A stretch of DNA of 64,000 bases, taken from NCBI RefSeq assembly GCF_008642315.1, contig NZ_CP029192.1, positions 1,116,001 to 1,180,000 on the forward strand, in the 5' to 3' direction. Position 1 is the first letter of the stretch. Every line of letters starts with the position of its first letter. Below, in pieces: positions 12,701 to 18,231 of the stretch. This stretch comes from Streptomyces venezuelae. Its GTDB lineage: Bacteria; Actinomycetota; Actinomycetes; Streptomycetales; Streptomycetaceae. The notes under the pieces were generated by a model. That model was not told the DNA's origin. It did not search any database and saw only the letters and a list, made by a program, of their open reading frames with translations. The position numbers and the translations under genes were made by a program.

Positions 12701-12785
12701 CCATCCCGACGACCGCGATCGGCTCGGGGGCGACCGTGATCGGTTCGGGGCCCGCGCTCGCGCCGGACGGCGACGTGGCCATCAC
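3756..12785 (-). CDS. Type I polyketide synthase: KSQ-AT-ACP loading module plus extension module 1 (KS-AT-DH-KR0-ACP)
   Basis: 3009 residues. The loading module has a ketosynthase with Gln in place of Cys (DTAQSSS, Gln181), so it should decarboxylate rather than condense. Its AT has GHSVG (Ser654) and HAFH (754-757), typical of malonyl-CoA, giving an acetyl starter on ACP1 (GFDSM, Ser1007). Module 1 has KS (DTACSSS, Cys1244), an AT with GHSQG (Ser1701) and YASH (1800-1803) for methylmalonyl-CoA, and DH with intact His2026 and Asp2211 motifs. Its KR looks dead: the nucleotide loop reads AGSAGAP near 2540 and the catalytic Tyr/Asn stretch near 2650-2670 is replaced. ACP2 follows (LGLDSL, Ser2831), then a C-terminal docking segment ending in about DFIDNELGVGPD. 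It is the first gene of the PKS operon, divergent from the thioesterase gene. It resembles MonAI-type polyether starter proteins; that comparison is from family knowledge. Confidence 0.96.
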   Translation of the reverse strand: MMATSPSGASAGPEPITVAPEPIAVVGMACRLPGAPDPDAFWQLLSEGRSAVRDTPPERRRTDSGLRGPGGYLDRIDGFDASFFHIGPREAEAMDPQQRLLLELSWEALEDAGIRPPTLARSRTGVFVGALWDDYADVLNRATRDAVTRHTMTGVHRSILANRISYAYHLAGPSLTVDTAQSSSLVAVHLACESIRRGECETAFAGGVNLICSPRSTALAEARFGGLSATGRCHTFDARADGFVRGEGGGFVVLKPLGAARRDGDTVYCVISGSAVNSDGATDGLTLPSGQAQRDVVRTACERAHVTPDRIQYVELHGTGTPVGDPIEAAALGAALGRDGARTASLAVGSAKTNVGHLEAASGIVGLIKTALSIHHRKLAPSLNFDTPNPAIPLADLGLAVQRETADWPRPDQPLIAGVSSFGMGGTNGHLVVADASSAAEASAPTEPVLVGSVSTEPASLAPDSEVPSAITPWLLSAHSAAALPAQAARLRTHLAATHPATPDAARIGHALATTRAPLAHRAVLLGGDTTDLLGSLDALAAGEESAAVVRGETVPDGGLAFLFSGQGAQRPGMGRQLYASHPVFADALDEAFAALDVHLDRPLREVVLGEDAERQGLLDRTEYTQPALFAIETSLYRLAAAHGLTPDYVLGHSVGEITAAHVAGVLTLADASALVTARGRLMQAVRAPGAMAAWQATADEAAELLAGHEERVAVAAVNGPESVVVSGDRDTVEELTVAWQAYGRKARRLKVSHAFHSPHMDSVLDELRAVAAGLTFHAPAIPVVSNVTGEPVSADGAEQADPEYWARHAREPVRFLDGVRGLVERGVTTFVELGPDAPLSAMARECFPAAGGPVGGSGLPDGSGRPRPTAVATCRRGRDEAHTFMTALAQAYVRGADVDFAAAYGVRGDTGRLRLPTYAFQRERYWPEAEPAEYRETPESSAPEESGPHPVGGARTELAGRLAALSVADQERTLLGLVAKQVAVVLGGTSTTVETARTFKQAGFDSMAAAELSERLGTVTGLPLPATLTFDHPTPLAVAAHLRTQLTGAGGGDLSRRAEADGSGRPGTDDDPIAIVAMSCRYPGGAGTPEDLWRLVAEGADAIGAFPTDRGWDLERLFHPDADRSGTSYTRQGGFLYDAADFDAEFFDISPREALAVDPQQRLLLECAWEAFERAGLDPRTLKGSPTGVFVGMTGQDYGPRLHEPSQSTDGYLLTGSTPSVASGRLSFSFGLEGPALTVDTACSSSLVTLHLAAQALRRGECDLALAGGATVLATPGMFTEFSRQRGLAPDGRCKPFAESADGTGWAEGVGLVLLERLSEARRRGHEVLAVIRGSAVNQDGASNGLTAPNGPSQQRVIRAALSDARLAADEVDAVEAHGTGTTLGDPIEAQALLATYGRDRSPERPLWLGSVKSNIGHTQAAAGVAGVIKMVLALRHDLLPATLHVDEPSGHVDWSTGAVRLLTEPVVWPRGDRPRRAAVSSFGISGTNAHLVLEEAQPHESQPVVESAGAGSADGMLLPWVVSGRSGEALREQARRLGEFVAAEGPGRAASAVEVGRALVTKRAVFEHRAVVVGAGRGALTAGLEALAAGEASVDVVSGIASGDVGPGPVLVFPGQGSQWVGMGSQLLDESPVFAARIGECELALSAYVDWSLREVLRGDGSELARVEVVQPVLWAVMVSLAAVWADQGVTPAAVVGHSQGEIAAAVVAGALTLEDGAKIVALRSRALRQLSGAGAMASLGVGRERAAELVDAYGGVGIAAVNGPSSTVISGPPEQVAAVVADAEGRGLRGRVIDVDYASHSPQVDTITDELHHVLAGIRPVQAPVAFYSAVTGARIDTGTLDTDYWITNLRRPVRFADAVTALLADGHRVFIESSSHPVLTLGLQETFEEAGADAVTVPTLRREDGGLSRLALSLAQAFVAGCAVKWENWFRVGGVADGSSEGGVANGSSFGEVAGGLALPTYAFQRRRYWLEAAGANQDAAGLGLAEVGHPLLGAAAELAGGDVRLLTGRISRQGHPWLAQHTLFGTAVVPASVLTEWALRAADEAGCAGVEDLTLQVPLVLPDAGGMQVQIVVGAGDGDDGHQDVHVYARPDDEDGLDGGGAAWTCHASGQLVAEAAGAGAGADVGSGAGAGDGDDLGGAWPPAGAEPVDLSDFYDRAAATGVGYGPVFTGLRSLWRCGAELYADAVLPQEAPDGAGFGLHPALLDAALHPAVLGEPSAGADQVWLPFSLAGVSLWATGATSVRVRLTPLGDDGPLSEQTGRTWRVTVTDPTGAKVLTCESLAVVAAGRGVLRSAGRGAAPDLYALRWVPVAEVVPTTGAPSADDLSSGWARLGDGGHRDPDALCAAVDAGAPAPAVVLCDVQGVQGVEGVSSAGVGEARAAVERAAALLDRWLTDTRLVDTRLVLVTRGAVAAEDSSLPDPVVAAEDSSLPDPVAAAVRGLVHQAQVDHPGRFLLIDVGAGAGVEGASGGGAATRALEQAVAAAVAGNEPQLALRSAQVLAPRLLAASPSAAPAADDATTRALDPDGTVLLAGSAGAPIATFAEHLVRSEQCGHLVILSDDESTSSAAELRELGATVHLGALDPTNPAALTAAVAAVDVDHPLTGVVHVTGASARGSSAAEWEARAAVTAALDTATAHLPLALFAVLSPVGADLGLPRPAADAGADAYREALALRRHTADTTGVALTYAPPPTEEMSDPPRMAGIAIKATEPERLPALLDAAREHGGTPLVGVRLALRSAVSTGPDALPAPLRALASASRTPARRTAADRTPPTDWSARLAPLSAAEQLRLLTEAVRTHAAAVLGRTDPEALRGDATFKQLGLDSLTAVELRNRLVADTGLRLPTALVFRHPTPAAVAAHLRERLADSGERPAGGRPGAPAQAGPPTPGAVLSDLARMESSLATLASGVSPAAPAASAPRLSHGEAGEITTRLEALLARWKTVNITTDATANGTTNGTTNGMDDDSAADRLKVASADQIFDFIDNELGVGPDTSRATPTPKAG
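5465..5536 (-). repeat. Perfect 36-bp tandem duplication inside the module 1 ketoreductase
   Basis: Two adjacent identical 36-nt units (5465-5500 and 5501-5536) keep the frame and duplicate twelve residues (AAEDSSLPDPVV / AAEDSSLPDPVA). They fall in the structural half of the KR that has also lost its catalytic residues. This suggests relaxed selection or a recent slippage event. Confidence 0.9.
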
Positions 12786-13011
12786 GTCAGCTGCGTTCGA
12801 ACGCGGAACAACTGGCTGCCAGAAAACATCAACGGCGCTCCCGGTCCGAAATCGGAGATCGCTTCGAGTACCGGGCTCATCGTGAGCGGGCTCTCTAAAG
12901 GCGAACCAAACCCCGGCTAGCCGTCCGTCGCTTTAGACGGGCGCTATGGGCCGCGGCCAGCATCGGGGGCGGAATCGGGAGCGGAACGACGTCGGCATGA
13001 GAGGGAGAGCG

Positions 13012-13821
13012 ATGGACAGGGGCACTGCGCAGGCGCCGCGGAGCACGGGGGCCGGGGTGTGGCTGCGGCGGTACCACGACTCGGCTTCGGCACCGGTGAG
13101 GCTGGTCTGCTTCCCGTTCGCGGGCGGCTCGGCGAGTTACTGGTTCGGGCTCTCCGGGCTGCTCTCGCCCGGCGTCGACGTGCTGGCCGTGCAGTATCCG
13201 GGGCGGCAGGACCGGCACAAGGAGCCGTGTCTGGAATCGGTGGCCGCGCTGGCCGACGGTGTCGTGGACCAACTGCCGTCCGACGGGAAGCCGTTCGCGC
13301 TGTTCGGGCACAGTCTGGGCGCGATCGTGGCGTTCGAGGTGGCGCGGCGTCTGCGGGACTCCGGTCCTGCCGGGTCCGGCACAGGTGCCGCGGGCCCCGG
13401 CCGGCCGGTGCATCTGTTCGCCTCCGGCGGGCTGGCGCGTCCCTACCGTCCCGCCGGGCGGTCCGGGTCGCTGGACGACGCGGACATCCTGGCGCATCTG
13501 CGGGCGATGGGCGGCACCGACGAGCGGTTCTTCGGGAGCCCGGAGCTCCAGGAGCTGATCCTGCCCGCGCTGCGGGCCGACTACCGGGCCGTGGCCACGT
13601 ACGAGGCACCGGGTCCCGAGCGTCTGGACTGCCCGGTCACGGCGCTGATCGGCGACGCAGACGAGCGGACCTCGCCCGAGGAGGCCGGCACGTGGCGGGA
13701 GCGCACAAGTGCGGCGTTCGATCTCCGGGTGCTGCCCGGCGGCCACTTCTACCTCGACGGCTGCCAGGAGCAGGTGGCGGCGATCGTGACCGCGGCGCTC
13801 ACGGGGGCTCCCCGAGCGTGA
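13012..13821 (+). CDS. Type II thioesterase (GrsT/RifR family) of the PKS cluster
   Basis: 269 residues, an alpha/beta hydrolase. It opens with WLRRYHDSASAPVRLVCFPFAGGSA, carries the nucleophile motif GHSLG (Ser101), an Asp in IGDADERTSPEEA and the catalytic His in GGHFYLDG, all typical of external editing thioesterases. These remove aberrant or decarboxylated acyl groups from PKS carrier proteins in the cytoplasm. The start chosen is the ATG preceded by GAGGGAGA at about 5 nt; an ATG 15 nt upstream has a poorer site. It is transcribed divergently from the loading-module gene across about 225 bp that must carry both promoters. It corresponds in position to monAIX of monensin-type clusters. 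Family call is firm. Confidence 0.93.
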   Translation: MDRGTAQAPRSTGAGVWLRRYHDSASAPVRLVCFPFAGGSASYWFGLSGLLSPGVDVLAVQYPGRQDRHKEPCLESVAALADGVVDQLPSDGKPFALFGHSLGAIVAFEVARRLRDSGPAGSGTGAAGPGRPVHLFASGGLARPYRPAGRSGSLDDADILAHLRAMGGTDERFFGSPELQELILPALRADYRAVATYEAPGPERLDCPVTALIGDADERTSPEEAGTWRERTSAAFDLRVLPGGHFYLDGCQEQVAAIVTAALTGAPRA

Positions 13822-13850
13822 CGGCGCGGACAGCCCAGTCGGGAAAGACC

Positions 13851-13889
13851 CCTGGCGTGCTCCGTCGAGGGAATCCGGAGCACGCCAGG
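13851..13889. terminator. Intrinsic terminator-like hairpin between thioesterase and tetR
   Basis: A perfect 14-bp stem (CCTGGCGTGCTCCG with its complement) closes a loop of about 11 nt, 30 nt after the thioesterase stop. It has no U-tract, as is common in Streptomyces, and lies between convergent genes, so it may serve both strands. Confidence 0.75.
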
Positions 13890-13900
13890 TTGGACCGGAC

Positions 13901-13972
13901 GCGGCAGCCGGGGGGCGGTGGCCGCGCGCGGTCGTCCTACTTCGTGCGCGGCCGCCCGCCGAGGGCTGCCGC
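13901..13972. terminator. Long imperfect inverted repeat just after tetR
   Basis: GCGGCAGCC at the left and GGCTGCCGC at the right bracket a very GC-rich partly self-complementary stretch ending 9 nt from the TetR stop. It is plausibly the terminator for the leftward efflux/tetR operon. The pairing in the middle is imperfect. Confidence 0.45.
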
Positions 13973-13980
13973 GCACGACA

Positions 13981-14592
13981 TCAGGGACGCAGGTCTTCCA
14001 GGCAGTAGAGCGCCTCGTCCAGAGTGGCCGCGAAGTCCATCTCCGGATCGTTCGCCCAGTCCAGGGAGACCTGCAGCATCACTCCGAACAGGGCTCCGGT
14101 GTAGGCGCGGACCGCAGGGTCCCCCGGATCGCGCCCGGCCCGTTTGGCGACCTGTTCGGCGAGGAGCTGCATGGTCTGGCTGATGTTGCCCAGGCTGGCC
14201 CCCCAGAGCTCCGGCTCGGAGAGGATGAGCACGAAGCGTTCGCGCTGCAGGGCCAGTTCCTGTTCGGTGATGTCGTTCAGCATCGACCGGATGGCCTGTC
14301 GTTCGGCCTGGATCGGCGTCAGGTCGGGTGACTGGGCCTGGAACATCATGGCGAAGGGCAGGTCGTAGTCGTGCGAGAAGACCAGGTCCTGCTTGGTCGC
14401 GAAGTAGCGGAAGACGGTGCTGGGGGCGACCTCGGCGGATTCGGCGATCTGCTCGATGGTCGTGGCGGAGTAGCCCTGTTCCCTGAACAAGCGCACCGCC
14501 TCCCGCTGAATCGCGGCCTTGGTTCTGGCTTTCTTGCGTTCTCTCAGTCCAGGCACTGTTCCGCCCTGGTCAGACTGCGTCTGCTGCTTCAT
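13981..14592 (-). CDS. TetR-family transcriptional repressor
   Basis: 203 residues from the ATG at 14592; an upstream start at 14631 is possible, and neither has a strong ribosome site. The N-terminus carries the TetR helix-turn-helix (TIEQIAESAEVAPSTVFRYF, roughly residues 38-57), followed by an all-helical ligand-binding domain. Its start lies inside the 3' end of the efflux-pump gene, a 23-nt overlap that implies translational coupling, so the repressor is made together with the pump it probably controls. Likely ligand: the cluster's own product or an intermediate (inference). The position matches monRII next to monT in monensin-type clusters. Confidence 0.9.
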   Translation of the reverse strand: MKQQTQSDQGGTVPGLRERKKARTKAAIQREAVRLFREQGYSATTIEQIAESAEVAPSTVFRYFATKQDLVFSHDYDLPFAMMFQAQSPDLTPIQAERQAIRSMLNDITEQELALQRERFVLILSEPELWGASLGNISQTMQLLAEQVAKRAGRDPGDPAVRAYTGALFGVMLQVSLDWANDPEMDFAATLDEALYCLEDLRP

Positions 14593-16105
14593 GCTCAGAT
14601 TCTGCGGGCTCGGCGGTGCTCTGACCAACATGGCGTGGCAGCCACACCACCGCCAGCAGTACGCCGAGCAGTCCCAGGCCGCCGGAGACGACGAGGACCA
14701 CGTCCAGGGCGTGGACGTACGCGGAGCGCACCGACTCGGCGAGCCCGTTGTTCTTGAGCGCCTTGGCCACGGCGAGGCCGCCGAACACGGAGTCCTTGAC
14801 GGCGCCCTGTGCCTGCTCGGGCACTCCGTCGAGGTCGAGCTTGCCGCGGTAGCCGGAGTTGAGGACGGAGCCGAGGATGGCCGCGCCGAAGCTGCCGCCG
14901 AGGGTACGGATGGACTGGTTGACGCCGGAGCCGACGCCGGCGGCGTCCTCGTTGAGGGCGCCGAGTGCGGCGTCCATGGCGGTGGGCAGGGCGATGCCGA
15001 GTCCGAGGCCGTACGCGGCCGTCCACGCGGCCGCCAGGCCGGTGCCGCTGTCGATGTCGGTCGTCGCCCCGTAGAAGAGGGCGGCGGCGAGGAGCGCGAA
15101 GCCGATGCCGACCGCGGTCTTCGGGCCGAGCGCCTTGGCGACCTTGTTGGCGACGGTCACGCCGACGAGGAGGCCGCCGACCATCGGCAGCAGGCGGAAG
15201 CCGCTGCCCATCGCGTCGGTGCCGAGGACCGCCTGGTAGTACTGCGGCATCGTGAACAGCACGCCGAACATCGTGAAGTTGATGACGGTGCCGAGCATGG
15301 TGCCCGAGGTGAACCGGGCCGAGCGGAACAGCGAGAGGTCGACCAGCGGGTCGGCCACCCGCTTCTCCCAGATCACGAAGACCACGATGGCGAGCATGCC
15401 GCCGAGGGTCGGCACGAGCGTGGTGACGTCGGTCCAGCCCTTCTCGCCGCCCTGGATCACGCCGTACGTCATCGCCGCGAGGCCCACGCTGGAGAACACC
15501 AGGCCGCCCACGTCGAACGGCTTGGCCTCCTTGGCCTTGGACTCGGGCAGCCAGGCCGACACCGCCATGAAGGCGAGGATCACCACGGGCACGTTGATCA
15601 GGAAGACGGAGCCCCACCAGAAGTGGTTGAGGAGGTAGCCGCCGAGGATCGGGCCGAGCGGATAGGCGAGCATGGCCGCGCCCGCCACCGCGCCGATGGC
15701 CTTGGGTCGCTCCTCGTCGGAGAACATCACCGGCAGGAGCGACAGCGTCGTCGGCATGATCAGCGCGGCCCCCAGGCCGAGCACCGCACGCGCGCCGATG
15801 AAGGTGCCGGAGTCCTGGGCGTAGGCACAGCCCAGCGAGCTGATGCCGAAGATCACCAGCGCCGCGAGCAGCACCTTCTTGCGCCCGAACCGGTCACCGA
15901 GCATGCCCGCGGGGATCATTCCGGCCGCGAACACGAGCGTGTACGAGGTCACGAACCACTGCAGCTCGACGTTGTTCGCACCCAGATCGTCGGCCATGGC
16001 CGGCAGCGCCAGGCTCAGGATCGTCACATCGAAGCCCACCACCATCGAGGCGAGCACGAGAGCCCCGACGGCCCACCACCGCCGCGCACCCAGATCTGCT
16101 GACAC
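14570..16105 (-). CDS. MFS drug exporter, DHA2 (14-helix EmrB/QacA) family
   Basis: 511 residues, inner-membrane proton-driven efflux pump. It shows the DHA2 hallmarks: about 14 hydrophobic segments, motif A after TM2 (GMLGDRFGRKKVLL), and motif C near TM5 (GPILGGYL). It starts at GTG 16105 behind a perfect AGGAGG at 8 nt. It is first in a two-gene leftward operon with the overlapping tetR gene, and divergent from the methyltransferase. The context makes it the self-resistance exporter for the polyketide (MonT-like by order); that substrate is inferred. Confidence 0.93.
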   Translation of the reverse strand: MSADLGARRWWAVGALVLASMVVGFDVTILSLALPAMADDLGANNVELQWFVTSYTLVFAAGMIPAGMLGDRFGRKKVLLAALVIFGISSLGCAYAQDSGTFIGARAVLGLGAALIMPTTLSLLPVMFSDEERPKAIGAVAGAAMLAYPLGPILGGYLLNHFWWGSVFLINVPVVILAFMAVSAWLPESKAKEAKPFDVGGLVFSSVGLAAMTYGVIQGGEKGWTDVTTLVPTLGGMLAIVVFVIWEKRVADPLVDLSLFRSARFTSGTMLGTVINFTMFGVLFTMPQYYQAVLGTDAMGSGFRLLPMVGGLLVGVTVANKVAKALGPKTAVGIGFALLAAALFYGATTDIDSGTGLAAAWTAAYGLGLGIALPTAMDAALGALNEDAAGVGSGVNQSIRTLGGSFGAAILGSVLNSGYRGKLDLDGVPEQAQGAVKDSVFGGLAVAKALKNNGLAESVRSAYVHALDVVLVVSGGLGLLGVLLAVVWLPRHVGQSTAEPAESEHEAADAV

Positions 16106-16178
16106 GAGAGTCGACCTCCTAAAGAGAGCTCAATATCTAGTCGGAGCGTACTCTCATTTTTTATCTCGCGGTACCGCC

Positions 16179-16194
16179 CGTTCCGTATGGAACG
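16179..16194. promoter_or_regulatory. Candidate TetR operator in the efflux/methyltransferase divergent promoter
   Basis: CGTTCCGTATGGAACG has 6-bp perfect arms around a 4-nt centre. Immediately to its right, on the minus strand, TTGACG (16195-16200) resembles a -35 hexamer for the efflux operon. The palindrome would therefore lie in the spacer, where a TetR dimer blocks RNA polymerase. Confidence 0.5.
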
Positions 16195-16275
16195 CGTCAA
16201 GAGACCCCTAGTAGGGGTGGGCGGCAGGGGGCACCTAGGGGCTGTTGAGGGGCAGGGGTGGGGTTGTGACACCGC

Positions 16276-17166
16276 GTGCCGCGCCGTGACGCTGAGGTGG
16301 TGACGAACAACGCGACGACCAAGAAGCCCCCGACGGTGAACAAGACCGTCGCCCCCGAGCCGAGCGACATCGGCCACTACTACGACCACAAGGTCTTCGA
16401 TCTGATGACTCAGCTCGGAGACGGCAACCTGCACTACGGCTACTGGTTCGACAGCGGCCAGCAGGAGGCCACGTTCGACCAGGCCATGGTCCAGATGACG
16501 GACGAGATGATCCGGCGTCTCGACCCCGCGCCCGGCGATCGCGTCCTCGACATCGGCTGCGGCAACGGCACCCCCGCGATGCAGCTGGCCCGCGCCCGCG
16601 ACGTCGAGGTGGTCGGCATCTCCGTGAGCGCCCGCCAGGTCGAGCGCGGCAACCGCAGGGCGCGCGAGGCCGGTCTCGCCGACCGCGTCCGGTTCGAGCA
16701 GGTCGACGCCATGAACCTGCCGTTCGACGACGCGTCGTTCGACCACTGCTGGGCCCTGGAGTCCATGCTGCACATGCCCGACAAGCAGCAGGTCCTCTCC
16801 GAGGCCCTCCGCGTCGTGAAGCCCGGCGCCCGGATGCCGATCGCCGACATGGTCTACCTCAACCCTGACCCGAGCAAACCGCGTACCGCCACGGTCAGCG
16901 ACACCACGATCTACGCCGCGCTCACCGACATCGGGGACTACCCCGGCATCTTCCGCGCCGCCGGCTGGACGGTCCTCGAACTGACCGACATCACCAGCGA
17001 GACCGCCAAGACGTACGACGGCTACGTCGAGTGGATCCGCGCCCACCGCGACGAGTACGTCGACATCATCGGCGTCGAGGGCTACGAACTCTTCCTGCAC
17101 AACCAGGCGGCCCTCGGCAAGATGCCCGAGCTCGGCTACATCTTCGCCACCGCACAGCGCCCCTGA
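16276..17166 (+). CDS. SAM-dependent class I methyltransferase (polyether O-methyltransferase type)
   Basis: 296 residues from GTG 16276; GTGs at 16297 and 16300 are alternatives. Motif I is VLDIGCGNG at about 90-98, followed by VVGISVSARQVERG, the acidic VDAMNLPF loop and WALESMLHM, i.e. the Methyltransf_11-type fold shared by natural-product O-methyltransferases and by relatives such as SpnF. It donates a methyl group from SAM to a hydroxyl of a late intermediate (role inferred). It is followed 26 nt later by the alpha/beta hydrolase in the same direction. Position corresponds to monE. A cyclase-type role cannot be excluded from sequence alone. Confidence 0.9.
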   Translation: MPRRDAEVVTNNATTKKPPTVNKTVAPEPSDIGHYYDHKVFDLMTQLGDGNLHYGYWFDSGQQEATFDQAMVQMTDEMIRRLDPAPGDRVLDIGCGNGTPAMQLARARDVEVVGISVSARQVERGNRRAREAGLADRVRFEQVDAMNLPFDDASFDHCWALESMLHMPDKQQVLSEALRVVKPGARMPIADMVYLNPDPSKPRTATVSDTTIYAALTDIGDYPGIFRAAGWTVLELTDITSETAKTYDGYVEWIRAHRDEYVDIIGVEGYELFLHNQAALGKMPELGYIFATAQRP

Positions 17167-17192
17167 CCCGACGACTCCCCAGGGGCCCGCCT

Positions 17193-18074
17193 GTGAAGAA
17201 CCTCCGCATCCCCGTGTCGCAGACCGTCTCCCTCAACGTCCGGCACCGGCCCGCGGGCGGACCGGGAGCCGCGGGGCGTCCGTTCCTGCTGCTGCACGGC
17301 ATGCTGTCGAACGCCCGCATGTGGGACGAGGTCGCCGGACGGCTCGCCGCCGCCGGGCACCCGGTCTACGCCGTCGACCACCGCGGCCACGGCGAGTCGG
17401 ACGCGCCGGCGGACGGCTACGAGAACGCGGCCGTCGTCACGGACCTGGTCGAGGCGGTCACCGCCCTCGGCCTGTCCGGCGCGCTGGTGGCCGGACACTC
17501 CTGGGGCGCGCACCTCGCGCTGCGCCTGGCGGCCGAACGCCCCGACCTGGTGGCGGGTCTGGCACTGATCGACGGCGGCTGGTACGAGTTCGACGGGCCG
17601 GTGATGCGGGCCTTCTGGGAGCGCACCGCCGACGTGGTGCGGCGCGCGCAGCAGGGCACCACAAGCGCCGCCGACATGCGCGCCTACCTGAAGGCCACGC
17701 ACCCCGAGTGGTCGGACACCTCCATCGAGGCGCGCCTCGCCGACTACCGCGTCGGGCCCGACGGCCTCCTCATCCCCCGCATGACCTCGGAACAGGTCAT
17801 GTCCATCGTCGAGAGCCTCCAGCGGGAGGCCCCCGCCGACTGGTACCCGAAGATCACCGTGCCGGTGCGGCTGCTCGCCCTCATCCCGGCGATCCCCCAA
17901 CTGTCCGACCAGGTACGCGCCTGGGTCGCCGCGGCGGAGGCGGCCCTGGCACAGGTGAGCCTGCGCTGGTACCCGGGCTCCGACCACGATCTGCACGCCG
18001 GCGCGCCCGACGAGATCGCCGCCGATCTCCTCCTGCTCGCCCACGAGGTGACGGCGTCCGCGCCCACGAGGTGA
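17193..18074 (+). CDS. Alpha/beta hydrolase, probable chain-releasing thioesterase (MonCII-like position)
   Basis: 293 residues. It has the oxyanion loop LLHGMLSNARMW, the sequence DHRGHGESDAP, the nucleophile elbow GHSWG (Ser103), and a C-terminal GSDHDLHAG with the catalytic His. The start is GTG 17193 behind AGGGG at about 7 nt. In monensin biosynthesis a hydrolase once thought to be an epoxide cyclase (MonCII) turned out to release the polyether from its carrier protein. This gene sits beside the methyltransferase exactly where monCII sits beside monE, so I infer that function. From sequence alone only 'alpha/beta hydrolase' is certain. Confidence 0.88.
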   Translation: MKNLRIPVSQTVSLNVRHRPAGGPGAAGRPFLLLHGMLSNARMWDEVAGRLAAAGHPVYAVDHRGHGESDAPADGYENAAVVTDLVEAVTALGLSGALVAGHSWGAHLALRLAAERPDLVAGLALIDGGWYEFDGPVMRAFWERTADVVRRAQQGTTSAADMRAYLKATHPEWSDTSIEARLADYRVGPDGLLIPRMTSEQVMSIVESLQREAPADWYPKITVPVRLLALIPAIPQLSDQVRAWVAAAEAALAQVSLRWYPGSDHDLHAGAPDEIAADLLLLAHEVTASAPTR

Positions 18075-18231
18075 CGGCGTCCCCGAGAGAGCCGCGTCCC
18101 GGCGGCAAGGCGGGAGTTAGACCCGCTTAAGCAGCCGCGGCAACCCTGACAACGACAGCGTGCGGCTCACACCTGCCCACACCGTCCCACCTGAGGCTTC
18201 ACGCGCGAGGACAGGAAGGCTGACGATTCCC

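Noticed and set aside
12786..13011. Specific promoter and operator calls in the PKS/thioesterase divergent region
   Set aside because: A short hairpin-like CCGTC...GACGG exists near 12920, but no convincing -35/-10 pairs or repeated sites could be assigned.
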